Below the pieces are notes generated by a model. The model did not search any database, was not told where the DNA came from, and was given only the letters and a program-made list of their open reading frames with translations. From Punica granatum (taxonomy: Eukaryota > Streptophyta > Magnoliopsida > Myrtales > Lythraceae), in NCBI RefSeq assembly GCF_007655135.1, contig NC_045132.1, forward strand, positions 10,912,001 to 10,976,000: 64,000 nucleotides of DNA. The letters are read 5' to 3'. This document shows, one piece after another, positions 35,691 through 46,373 of this stretch (within the stretch, counting starts at the first letter, position 1; each line of letters opens with the position of its first letter). The position numbers and the translations under genes were made by a program.

Positions 35691-35989
35691 TTTAATCACT
35701 CATGAAGCACACATGATCTTGCTAGTTTCTCCCTCTAGAAAATGCTCTCAACTTCTTAGGAACTAGCAGCAAGCAAAGAACTTCATGAAAACCAAAAACC
35801 AAGCAAAATATCTTTAGAGTTTAGGTCGGGATCCATAGCGAGCACTATTCCGACTTATATCCAAAATTCTTCAAACTTCATAGACGACATGTTTCGGACC
35901 CAAGGATTCCATTTCTGAACCCAGTTTTTTAGTTTGGAGTCGTTTGCTCATCGTTTTGGTCATTTCGGGTGAAGTTGGAGCTCTCGGGT

Positions 35990-36790
35990 GAACAGTGACG
36001 CGTCACCAGCGTCACCAGCGTCCGTCACCGAGCGTCACCGAGCGCAACCCGCGTCCGTCACCGAGCGTCACCGAGCGCAACCCGCGAGCGTCACCAGTGA
36101 CTGTCACCGAGCGCAACCCGCGTCCGTCACCGAGCACCCCAGCGTCCGTCACCAACGCCACCCCGCGCCCGTCACCAGCACGCACCAGCGTCACTAGCCG
36201 CCCGTGCCCGCACAGCCGCCCGTGCCCGTCACCAGCGTCCGTCACCAGCGCCACCCGCATCACCCCGCGTGTCCGTGCCCGTCACCAGCGCCACCAGCGC
36301 TCGTCACCCAGCGCGTCCGTGCACGTCATCAGCTCGCCCGTGCCCGTCACCAGCACGCCCGTGCCCGTCACCCAGCGCGTCCGAGCCCGTCACCGGCACG
36401 CCCGTGCCCGTCACAAGCGCCACCAGCGCCCGTCACCAGCACACCCGTGCCCGTCACCAGCACGCCCGTGCCCGTCACCTGCGTCCGTCACCAGCGCCAC
36501 CCGCGCCCATCACCCCGCGTGTCCGTGCCCGTCACCAGCGCCACCAACGCTCGTCACCCAGCGCGTCCGTGCACGTCATCAGCACGCCCGTGCCCGTCAC
36601 CCAGCGCGCCCGTGCCCGTCACCCAGCGCGTCCGTGCCCGTCACCCAGCGCGTCCGTGCCCGTCACCAGCACGCCCGTGCCCGTCACCAGTGCCGCTCGT
36701 GCCCGTCACCGTGCGCCACAAGCGCCCGTCATCGAGCACGCCCGTGCCCACCAGCGCCCGTTCGTGCCCACCAGCGCCCGTCACCGTGCT
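35990..36790 (+). repeat. GC-rich leader tandem repeats
   Basis: The same CGTCACCGAGCG and CACGCCCGTGCCCGTCA units as in the 5' LTR, but with the 46-bp array nearly absent. Array length therefore changed between the two LTRs of one insertion. Confidence 0.85.
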
Positions 36791-38774
36791 TGACTGCGCC
36801 CGTGCACGTCCACCCGTGCACCCGAATACCCTTTTAAGGGTTCCACCGAGTCACCCGACTCTCAAACACTTCCCCGAGTCTTTCCTCGTATTCCGAGGCT
36901 TGGTAAAACATTTTCGACTTAGAGGAGTTAGGGCTTTTTATATTTTTGCATGGCTATGGAGTATTATGGTGTTTCATGCATGTTTCATTTGCAAGATTTA
37001 ATTTTTATGCAATTTTATGTTATATTATGCATGTGCACTATCTTATGACTTGCTATCATGTCGGAAAAGGGCTTGGATCATCGTAAAGAAGACTATCCCG
37101 ACCCGACTACGGCAAATTAATTCTCGGCCAACTCTCTAAATGAAAGGGTTGAGACTTAAATTGCTCTTTTCGGGTTAAGATCGGTCTCCTTAGCCTATTC
37201 AAGCTAGCTTCCGAGTTTGTCTTATCATTATTGCATGCATGAAGCCGGTGTTATTTTATCCTTTTCCTTAATTGACACGTTTGTGAATGTTTATATGTTT
37301 AAATGAGCTAAACAAATCGTGATAACGCCGGCTTTATTAAAAAGGAGTGCTATTTATCACGGTTGATGTTTGAGCTGCGAAAAATAATTGAACCACGATT
37401 AGGAAATCATTTGTGACTCGAATAGAGCCATGAGAACCTTCGGCCACCTTTCATAAGATGAAGCCGAGGGCTTCTTGGCCTTCCTTGGGTCCAGAATGAG
37501 TTCCTTATCTCAAGTTTAATTCGTTTATCGGATGGTGTGAATTTTTACTTCAATGTCTTTACGATTCCTATGTTAAAGTATCGTGTAAAGACTCTTTTAA
37601 AATTAACGTACATGGATTCATGTATCGAGGACTCATTTAGATCCATTCGGTTATAAGGATATTGTCGGTTATTCAACTGAATTATCCTTGATCGTTATGG
37701 ATTCATTTTGGTCGTCGAATCACGAATCGTTTTCCTAATTAATGCATTCGGCTATAACCCTTAAGCATTAATTCCACAAACGGGTTAATCGGGACGCTCA
37801 CATGATTAAACCCACTTCACACTGATAAAGTTTACCCGAATTGGACATTAACTGATAACTCGCGTCGACGAGTCGTCAAAGGACGTTGGTGCTCTTTTCA
37901 AACTTATCAATTTCAAAACCCGAAACGCGCAGTCCGATGTAGCATGGACGTCTAAAAAGGGCTTCTGTGTCTCAACTTGAGTTTTTACCTGATTCCAGGT
38001 AGCTTAGGTCACGATACAGAAGATCTTTCTAGATCACTTCCGGGCGGATTGACCGGTTCCTTGGCTTTTCCGGGGTTCTTGCATAACCCTGGATGATCCA
38101 GGGATTTGGTCGACACCGGCTACAGGCCAAGGTGGCCCGCACTGCGATGTTTTCCCCCTTTTCTGAAAACAATTTTCAAATGAAGGGCAAAATCGTCTTT
38201 TCACAATTCAGCGACACCCTTAGGGTTAGCATAACAGAAACACTACAGTACGGGATAAGAATGAGCTACCTGTTCAGGTGCAGGTTCATCTGCATAGCTT
38301 TTTCTTATCTAACTGATGAGTTTCTGTTATCCTAACATAGACTCGGGTAACTAGAACAGTTATCTCTGTTAGAAAACATGCGAAATGCTGATTAACCTTT
38401 CACTCGACCTAACCAAACACTAGATAATGGTTAGGAGGAATTCTAGATTCCGAATCTAGAGTCAAAACACGAGTTTGGTTAATTCAGTGGTAATTCAGTG
38501 TCACAATACAGAACAACTGTAAAAGCAATCCACACACCTGAGATTTGACTCTCTTTGTCAAGTTCTCAAAACAAAGCCGAATGCTAAAACGTTGGCATAC
38601 GTTTGATTGTTTAGCATATGGCATTTGCTTGCAAAAACACCCCTGGGTTAATAATCTATTAATTCACGTAAACACGACAATAACAAACACTTTGTCTGTT
38701 ATTAACATGTTGCGTGTTATTTTTCCACACCTATTTGCCATGCGGGTCGAGCCTGATCCCTAGGCCGAATAATA

Positions 38775-38847
38775 TTAGGGTTCAACGCCCTAATCATCAA
38801 GCACAGGGTCCAACACCCTAATCAACACTCACAGGGTCCAACGCCCT
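38775..38847 (+). other. Conserved-loop hairpin cluster in LTR
   Basis: TTAGGG-ttcaacg-CCCTAA, AGGG-tccaaca-CCCT and AGGG-tccaacg-CCCT. Confidence 0.7.
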
Positions 38848-39613
38848 ATTCAGCGAGAGCGTCCATTGAATTTCAGTGCTTCGGTCTTTTCCCTAAACTC
38901 ACGGTGAGTTAGAGTGGACTAATAACCGAACGCAAAACGACTGGAATTCGACCCTTTTGTAATTTGTATTTATTGTTTTGAGAGCATTGTAAGGATTCTA
39001 TTTGATGCATTTATTTTGTAAGAATTCCAGTCGGTGAGCGAACGGTCCGAGAGTCGAATTAATCGAATCGGTCTAATGCTTGCCCAGACACAAGTAAATC
39101 CAAGATCTCGCGGTTCTGGTTCACGCAGGGATTCAACCTCCATGGTTCGATGAACTGTAACGTAAGATTGTGAACCAATTCCCTGACATATAGATTTACT
39201 TCTCTCCCGGCTTCTCAACCGACATCGTTTGGTTCATCGAATATCCGGTGTCAAATCGTGCGAGCCGAGTGCAGCTTAATTCACGCGGTAAATAATAAAA
39301 CATGCAAGCCTAGCAAACCAGAGTATCGAAAGGGCGTGCGGGATATAGGCTCGCACGTAACATGACCCCCGAACACGGACTTTCCGGTTCCGCACAGACC
39401 AATGCCTTAACAACAAACTAGGTGTTCCATACCCCTAGACCCGGGTAACTTATCCGCCCTCGACCGTCGGGTCGTAAAATGATAAGTGGCGACTCCTTCT
39501 CTCACGCGTGTCCGACGGGCGTCCCCACGGGAAGGTGGACGTTCCGACCAAGCCGCGCGATCCAAAAGCGCGCAATGCGGGCCCCGACGAGAGTCCACAT
39601 TCGAGTCCGTACA

Positions 39614-39618
39614 GTTTG
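39614..39618. repeat. Target-site duplication GTTTG (right)
   Basis: Second copy of GTTTG, closing the complete element. Confidence 0.9.
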
Positions 39619-39989
39619 GAGATAATAATAATAACCAAAAGAAATGGAAATAAAATGATGATTTGATTAGTGGGTTGTCTTCTTGATGGTGAAACTTGCC
39701 ACAACAAATCCACTCTTCTCCCCTGTTGTGAGACCGGTCTTTACCAAATGCACATATATAGGCACACATATACATATCCATATGCACATGCATGGTTACA
39801 TAACATACATGTATATAATATACCATAATTTGTGGCTGGATCTTTAAATGTATATAATATACCACAACTTATGGCTGGATCTTCATCTATATGAAAAAGA
39901 AAAAACGAAAAAGTGAGAAGTCAGATAGAGATGACTGTAGAATGGGCCAAGTGGCCTCCTCTTCAGCAGCCCTTTTCTTCCCACCGCTT

Positions 39990-40005
39990 TTGACCATCTT
40001 TGACC
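39990..40005 (+). promoter_or_regulatory. Paired W-box cores
   Basis: TTGACC at 39990-39995 and 40000-40005, one helical turn apart, 26-41 bp upstream of a TATA-like TATTTAA. W-boxes are WRKY-factor sites; use here is inferred. Confidence 0.35.
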
Positions 40006-40030
40006 ACTTTTTTTTTCTTCTTATCTTCCT

Positions 40031-40037
40031 TATTTAA
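40031..40037 (+). promoter_or_regulatory. TATA-like box of promoter-like region
   Basis: TATTTAA after a pyrimidine-rich tract and before a GA-rich leader-like stretch. Confidence 0.35.
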
Positions 40038-40649
40038 GCCATACCCTCCCTTGCTCTATCCCTAGCTGAGAGAAAACGAAAATGAACCAGAAGAGAGAGA
40101 GAGAGAGAACTGAACTGAGTTGAGAAAATTCTTGGAGAAGAAGAAGAGGAAGAAGACTAAGTTGGAGTATTGATTAGGGCTGAGGAGACCGAGACTATAT
40201 ACCCGGAAAGCTCGACCCATTGAGCTATTATTTTCGGGGGTCTTTGTGAGTACTTCATTCCATTGTGAAATGATATATATAATTATAGTATGTTATATGA
40301 ATACTCTATTTCCTTGTGAAATTATGTGTTATAATTATATAAATTATTTAAGACGAATATAGTGGTAGTTATATTATGGAATCGGCCTTGCAATGTTGTG
40401 GGAAAGGATCTGAGAAATATGGCCTTTTATGTTTCACCTTGATTTGGGATATGCAGTGTGATTGAGTATGTGGCTTGCGTAAGAAAAAATATGATGATAA
40501 TGTGATTCAATTGGAAAATGATTGTGGCTGTGTTTGTGTATACAGAACTGTGATAATTTGGGGAATAAGGATTTGGTGTGGGCTTACGATGTGTGATGGC
40601 ATGGCTGTAGTTGACTGTGCTTGTGATTGTTGTTTGACTATAGCCATGG

Positions 40650-40800
40650 GATCGCTGGACCTGGCGGATTACAAAATGGGCCAAATCGGCCGCTGGACCC
40701 AGCGGAATACAAATAGGGCCTGATCGGCCGCGGGACCCGGTGGAATATAAATTGGGGCATGATCGGCCGCTGGACTCGGCGAAATATAAACAGGGCATAG
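40650..40800 (+). repeat. ~38-bp tandem repeat with palindromic core
   Basis: Four units begin ATCGGCCGCTGG or similar at 40650, 40685, 40723 and 40762. The second contains the inverted repeat CCGCTGGACCCAGCGG. ATAGCCAT flanks the array on both sides. Confidence 0.75.
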
Positions 40801-40833
40801 CCATACAGACATTTGGCAATTCCTCAAGAATCG

Positions 40834-41706
40834 GTCCCGTGGCCCTTCTCAATGTGGGGGATGGACGTGATCGGCCCGATCAACCCCAAAGCGTCTAACG
40901 GGCACATGTTCATCTTGGTGGCGATTGATTACTTCACCAAGTGGATCGAGGCTATTGCTCTCGCATTGATCACCGCAAAAGCCGTAGCCCGTTTTCTCAG
41001 ACGCGACATCATCGCCCGGTACGGGGTCCCTGCGATAATCATCACGGACAACGCCAAGAACCTGAACAACAAGGTCATCAACGAGCTATGTGCACAATTC
41101 AAAATCCGACACTGCAACTCCACCCCATACCGTCCCCAAATGAACGGTTCGGTGGAAGCGGCAAATACGAACATTAAGAAGATCATCGAAAAAATGATGG
41201 TGAACTACAAGGATTGGCACGAGATGCTCCCCTATGCACTCTTGGCGTACCGGACATCCATACGGACTTCAACCGGGGCAACCCCGTACTCCCTAGTCTA
41301 TGGCATGGAGGCAGTCCTCCCAATCAAAGTGGAAATCCCTTCCATGAGGATTCTTGCCAAGGCCGAACTTGCAGAAGTGGAGTGGGCGAAGCAGCAATAC
41401 GAGCAACTAAACCTCATCGATGAGAAAAGGCTGAAAGCGCTGTGCCACGGACAGTGCTACCAACAGAGGATGGCACGAGCATTCAATGCCAAGGTCCGTC
41501 CCCGAGAGTTAAGTCCCGGTGACCTCATCCTGAGGAAGGTGCTACATGTCACACCCGACTCTCGAGGAAAGTTCTCGTACAAATACAACGATCCCTTCAT
41601 CGTCAAAGAGATTTTCTCCGGAGGAGCGGTCATTTTGAGCGATATGGACGGCACCGAAAATGCCCTCCCCATCAACGTTGACGCCATCAAGAAGTATTAT
41701 CCATGA
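40834..41706 (+). pseudogene. Integrase, 5'-truncated (subfamily C element)
   Basis: The open frame starts at the catalytic core (PWPFSMWGMD). It retains all three acidic residues (MDVIGP, TDNAKN, VEAANT) and the full C-terminal part to IKKYYP. RT, both RNase H domains and the zinc-binding half of integrase are absent, so it cannot work alone. Codon third positions are visibly more GC-rich than in the subfamily A copies at 1941 and 33100, while the protein is closely similar. Left of it is non-element DNA plus 25 bases shared with an A LTR (40802-40826). Confidence 0.92.
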
Positions 41707-41843
41707 GCACTTGTACGTTTTCTTATTCGCCGGGCTCCGTGCCTATTTCATTGTAAGACATTTCTGTTCTCGTGAACGAACGTCAATTCCTGCCATTTTG
41801 TCCAATACTAAGCTTTCTTGAGAGAATTTAAAAAAATTTTCCC

Positions 41844-42119
41844 GCTAGGTCGAAAACCCCTTCAAGGCGGCCTAGGCAAAAGCTAGGGAACGAGTGGCAC
41901 GACTTAAAATCCCGCAAAGGGGAGTCACGGCAAAAGGAGAGCATAAATCATTTCCTTGCTAGGTCGAAAACCTCTTCGAGGCGGCCTAGGAAAAAGTTAG
42001 AGGATCCGAGGGGTGCGATCTCGCCCAAACACGGGGAATCGCAGCAAAAGGTGAGCATTCATGTGAGAAAGACCAAATAAAACACCCCGCTAGGTTATCA
42101 CGCATCTTGCGGCCTAGGC
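41844..42119 (+). other. Five-stem-loop array with CAAAAG-type linkers
   Basis: Stem-loops at 41844-41877, 41896-41931, 41958-41990, 42012-42043 and 42089-42119. TGCGAT..ATCGCA (fourth) is perfect; the third is TAGGTCG..CGGCCTA, against TAGAGTG..CGCTCTA in the left element. Linkers are GCAAAAG except after the third (GGAAAAAG). Confidence 0.7.
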
Positions 42120-42303
42120 AAAAGTTAGGGGACAATGTCGGCTCGACCACGAAAAAACGGCAACACTTCTCCGTGAAGCAACACCGAGTAGTGGTTCGGC
42201 ATTCTCCGACGCAAGCAAACTCTCTTCGACTCTCCAGGCTCGAGACTCGCCCCGGAATGGGGTCGAATCGACGTATCCTTGATCTGGAGGATCCTATAAG
42301 ATC

Positions 42304-42308
42304 CCTCC
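42304..42308. repeat. Target-site duplication CCTCC (left)
   Basis: CCTCC before the solo LTR, repeated at 47350-47354. The uninterrupted left element reads ATCCCTCCGTTTACC here. Confidence 0.9.
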
Positions 42309-43645
42309 TGTCAGCACCCCATTTTGGCCCACCGGCTTCCCACACGAGGATTCCCGACCAAAGCTCGGGACGCTATTCATCATCCAGCAACCAGAGGCAA
42401 GTAGGCGGGCACGGAGTCACGAACAATGGGAGAAGAGCTGGGTCAATTAGAAAAGCCGAAGAGAGCTGTTAGAAGAACGAACGAACAAGGAATCCCGAAA
42501 ACGATGGAGCTCGTACTGTGGCACTATTCATCACCAAGTCACCGAAGCACCGAAAGGTGCCCAATATGGGACTCCAAAGATCCCTCTCAGTGCCAAAGTG
42601 ACCAATGACACGTCCGGACGCATTTCCGGGGCAAGCCACGTGAGCCGGGACACCCCGATCTCTCACGGACGCCTTTTCTGACAGAGCTCCCGGGGCCCGA
42701 CCCACTGACAAGTAAACGGCACCCGGAAACGGGCCTACAGGCACCCAAGGACCACCAAGGTCGGGGAACAAGCCTTAGATGACCTTCCGGAACTCGACTT
42801 GATTTCCCGAGGGACGTTCCAGTGGTCACGAACGTCTCCCGGCGAGCCTTCGGGGGCACGTCCACGAAGAACGGAGATCACAACGATCCCCGAGCACCTC
42901 ACAACGATTCCCGAGCACCTCAAGACATTCAGGGAACACTGAGAAAATCCCTATCACAAGTCCCTAGGCCTCCCCGGGCTAACGGTCCTCGGCCGAGGGC
43001 GAGGAGCCAACGATACCCCACAGGGCATAAGGGCCACCGAAACGAATGTCAAGATGCACAAAGAGCAATCGGGGACCGGAGGACACTAAACTCCACTCCG
43101 AATGTCCAAACAGGGCAAAACCGACTCTCAAGGCGCCGAGTCGCCCGAACGTTCGTTCACACGACGCATGGCGATATCAGGCTTATTCAAATCCTCGTCA
43201 TTCAAGCATTCCAAATCTTCAAATTAATTGGACGTCGGAGATCGGATGCGAGCTCAATCAAGCCTCAAGCATTTTCCGACTTTTCTCTCAATCGAATGGG
43301 ACCCATAGCTCAGCCAAGCCGAGCCATCAAGCCACGGCTCAACCCCAAGCCGCGGTTCAAACCCTCGGCTCCGACATGACAGCCCCAAGCCGCGGCTAAT
43401 CCCCTTGGCCGGCGGCTCCAAGGAGGCTTCCTCCTTCCCTCCACCACAAATTCAAATTCCTTCTTACACACACTCACATCCATCACCTCCCATCACTCAA
43501 CCTCTTGCTTCCCCTACACTCAACATGACATTTTCCCCTTCTTAATCCCTTGATATTTTTCGGCAGCCCCCTAACCCATTTTCGGCAGCCCATTAAGTCC
43601 ATTAAACCGCAATTAACTTCCCCAAAGCAAGTCATTAGCATAGCC

Positions 43646-43651
43646 TATAAG
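43646..43651 (+). promoter_or_regulatory. LTR TATA box
   Basis: TATAAG in GCCTATAAGTTCCC, shared with the LTR at 48364. Confidence 0.5.
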
Positions 43652-44631
43652 TTCCCATTTCTCATTAGACTTAATCACTTCTTCAACTCCACTCTCTCTC
43701 AAGCCAAATTCTCTTTAAAAAGCTCTCAACCTCCAACCCACACCCAAGTTCCGTTCAGCCCTTTGCCAAGGCCGAAACGGGCCAAAATCGCCGGAAAACC
43801 ACCCGGTATTCCGGTAACCACCCGACCCGACTTAAGCCAAAAATCATCAAACTTCCTAGCCTACATATTTGCCACCCCCTAAGTCCATTTTCGGGCTTAG
43901 ATTTTCGATTTGAGGTCCCCAGCACCCCATTCCAGCCGCAAGAGCATTCGGGTCCTGAGACCCCCTCTAGCCGCGCACACCGAGCCAACCACGTGCCATT
44001 TCTTCCCACGATTTCGGCGAGTCGTGCCATCACATTCAAAGGGTTCCTCACAACCCTCACCCTCCCCCGTGAAGAGGTGGTCACGGTCCGAGGGCTGATC
44101 AACCTTGCACAACCGTCGTTCATCCGCTTCTCTCTTACCGGGTTCCTCACAGTTTTACCGAATTTTCTCTCACATTTTCGGGTTTGTCCAGGCCTTGGCA
44201 CGTTCGGGTCTGCCCACGATCACCTAGATCTGCCTCTTAGGAGTCCAACGAACCCGACCTCGCACCGTGCCGTGGTCGGAGCAAGCGTGCCGAGCCGTTT
44301 TCCCGAGACTGCCGCGGCTGCACCTTCACCCGGGTCACCCACCCGTGACGTCCAACCTGAGTCTTGCGACTCCCACAGCCGCTTCCCCGACTCTTTTCCT
44401 TGTGCATCGAGGCTAGGTAACATCCCTCTGCAACTTAGAAGGGCTAGGATCTTCGATCTTTACTTATATGGAGTGTTTATGCACTTTAGAGGTTCGGAAT
44501 GCATGAAAGGTTGCATTTTTTTTGGATTCGAACTCCCCATGCACGTCATGCATCGTAGCACGTTTATTTTTATCATTAACGTCCGTATACCGTGTAGCCA
44601 TGCAAGCATAACATGAAGTGCCTCGGATCCG

Positions 44632-44757
44632 AGGGGATGAGACCGATATGGACCCAAGAGAGTCGTGAGACCTCTCCGCCGAACCCCTTAGCGGGAGGGC
44701 CGTGAGCCCTCTTGGCTCTCTAGAGTCCATGGCCGCCTCATCTCTTCGGATCGAGCC
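44632..44757 (+). other. Long imperfect LTR hairpin
   Basis: GATCCGAGGGGATGAG near the start pairs with CTCATCTCTTCGGATC near the end. Inner pairings are CCAAGAG/CTCTTGG and CCTCTCCGC/GCGGGAGG. It corresponds to H1 of the other LTRs. Confidence 0.6.
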
Positions 44758-46329
44758 ATTTCTTCGGTCATGATGCTTTCAACCGTGACCAAGATGTGTT
44801 GATGCAACGAGAAACATTCGGGATCTAGGGGGAAGAGGTCCCCACGGGTCTGTGGCACCAAGGGGAGCTCACAGCCACGTCTCTTACGGAGAGGCAGAGA
44901 GGTCCCTTGGTCCTTCCGAGGCCACGGACTTCTCCTCCCGTGATATCGAGGGTTCTCGGGATAAATTTCTGAATTTGGCCTTGAATAAATTAATGTTGCA
45001 TTACGAATTTCATGCGTATATTCACCTTGTACGTTTATTCGCGTATTTTACATCATGACGGCATTATTCTATTGGGTGCTTGTATTATTGATTTCCATGG
45101 TATATGAGACATGCAAGAAACGATTGAAATCGGCGCAAGAGACCGACCAAGACCCGGGGTTGAGCCAAGGGAATGTTCGGTCACTATCTTCGGGACGTGA
45201 TCGAGCGTCCCGTGGCTCTCTTCGAGTCTATGTCGGCCTCCTCCTCCGTTTGGAAGTTGGCTCTTGGAGTTGTATGTAATCGTGCTCTCCATTTAGTTGT
45301 CGATCGCGCATCGATCGTTTATTAGACGTGTTAGTCCCGGATAAATACCCACCGGATCTATAGTTGCGGTGTAAATTGGTAATTGTCGAATAATCCCACA
45401 AAAAGGAAAAAAAAGGGGACGTCTCACTCGGCTAATTAAATCACTTGGACTAAATAAATTGGGTAAATTGGTTATTAATTAGTAAACGCGTCGATGATTT
45501 ACGGAATGGCGAGAATGCCCTTTTCCATTAAAAAATTCACAATTTCAAAATACCGAGTCGCATAACCCGAATAGAATTGATGTCTAGGGAGTACTCACGT
45601 GCCACGACTCGAGTCCGGGCCCAATTTGAGGCGGCTCGAGTCGGGGCACGAGAGTCCTTCTTAGACTCCTTCGTGTGACGCGATCTCCAATTTATACACG
45701 AACATTGCAATTTTATTATCCAATGGCATAATCGTCATTCCGTGATTCACCGATACCCTAGGCGCTAGGGAGTTGGAAATGCCTCGATCTATGGACGGAA
45801 AAGGGCCACCCATTCGGGTACGAGTCTCATTCGCATGGCCCATTCCGTCCACTTTCGGTGTTTCTATCTTCCTATCGTAGATTCGGTGGGGAGCATTTTA
45901 TTTCAGTTCCAAAACACAAAGAACCGGACTAATCATGCATCCGGCCTAATCAAACACTAGATAATGGATAAGCGGAATGATAGATTCCAATCTAGAGTCA
46001 AAACACGAGTTTGGCTAATTCGGTGAAACCGCAGTGACACTTAACTGAATAAGAGTCATAAAACAAACACACACATGTAATCGGCTTAGAACCTTATCCT
46101 AGCCCGCCCTCTATGTTTGCCTAGGTTAGGTGCATTGTTTGCCAATCAACCACGAATAATAACTGATTAAATCACGTACGTTCGACTTAATACACCACTT
46201 GTCTGCATTCACCGACAATTGTCAGTTGTTGTCTATATTGTGTCAGTTTTATCAGTTTTCTTCTGTTTTGTCTTTGCATATGATGATTTATTGCGGTTCG
46301 GGCCCGAGCCCATAGGTCACGTGTTGCAC

Positions 46330-46373
46330 GGGGTCCAACGCCCCAAATCACCGAATACGAGGTCCAACGCCTC
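46330..46373 (+). other. Conserved-loop hairpin pair in LTR
   Basis: GGGG-tccaacg-CCCC and GAGG-tccaacg-CCTC. Confidence 0.7.

Larger units (their letters stand above)
34018..35692 (+). other. 3' UTR of complete element
   Basis: Non-coding. It contains the five-hairpin array (34190-34466), a block shared with 3660-3840 and 42120-42308, then three different tandem repeats in succession. It joins the truncated 3' LTR directly at 35692/35693; no polypurine tract remains. Confidence 0.85.
12442..39613 (+). mobile_element. Complete Tat-Ogre-type LTR retrotransposon (subfamily A), inactive
   Basis: LTR-PBS-ORF1-gag-pro-intron-RT-RH-aRH-INT-3' UTR-LTR, bounded by a perfect GTTTG duplication. The total is 27.2 kb including a 6.1-kb nested solo LTR, so about 21 kb unnested. 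The 3' LTR lacks its first ~1.63 kb together with the polypurine tract. The last 2.7 kb of the two LTRs differ at about 30 positions by my count (~1%), so the insertion is young. All coding regions are damaged: stop in ORF1, stop in gag, frameshift after the protease, RT catalytic Asp to Asn, frameshift in the second RNase H. Confidence 0.93.
35693..39613 (+). mobile_element. 3' LTR lacking U3, subfamily A
   Basis: Homology to the 5' LTR starts at the equivalent of 14072, so the first 1630 bp, with the TATA box, are absent. It ends GAGTCCGTACA followed by the GTTTG duplication. GC-rich repeats (about 35990-36790) are shorter than in the 5' LTR. From the AG|GTAA motif (36903) to the end it is 2711 nt, against 2712 in the 5' LTR. 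Confidence 0.93.
39619..40649 (+). other. Promoter-like DNA outside the retrotransposons
   Basis: AT-rich sequence with no match to the LTRs here. A 39-bp tandem duplication lies at 39809-39886. Two W-box cores TTGACC sit ten bases apart at 39990 and 40000, followed by a T-run and TATTTAA at 40031. A GA-rich stretch resembling a plant 5' UTR follows, with (GA)n near 40095, then a donor-like TTT|GTGAGTAC at 40246 and T/A-rich sequence. It looks like the promoter and first non-coding exon of a host gene, but no coding exon is recognisable before the integrase fragment. It could also belong to an unrecognised element. Confidence 0.4.
41707..42308 (+). other. 3' UTR of C element, first part
   Basis: Homologous to 3210-3840 and 34018-34650. 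It contains the five-hairpin array and ends at the CCTCC target site of the solo LTR; the UTR resumes at 47355. Confidence 0.85.

Noticed and set aside
35220..35766. ORFs with repeating Ser-Pro-Leu-Arg-Val type peptides
   Set aside because: Translation of the 44-bp 3' UTR repeat in several frames; no start context or family match.
40427..40852. 141-codon minus-strand ORF over the 38-bp repeats
   Set aside because: Crosses a tandem repeat and a breakpoint; resembles only frames in LTR sequence.
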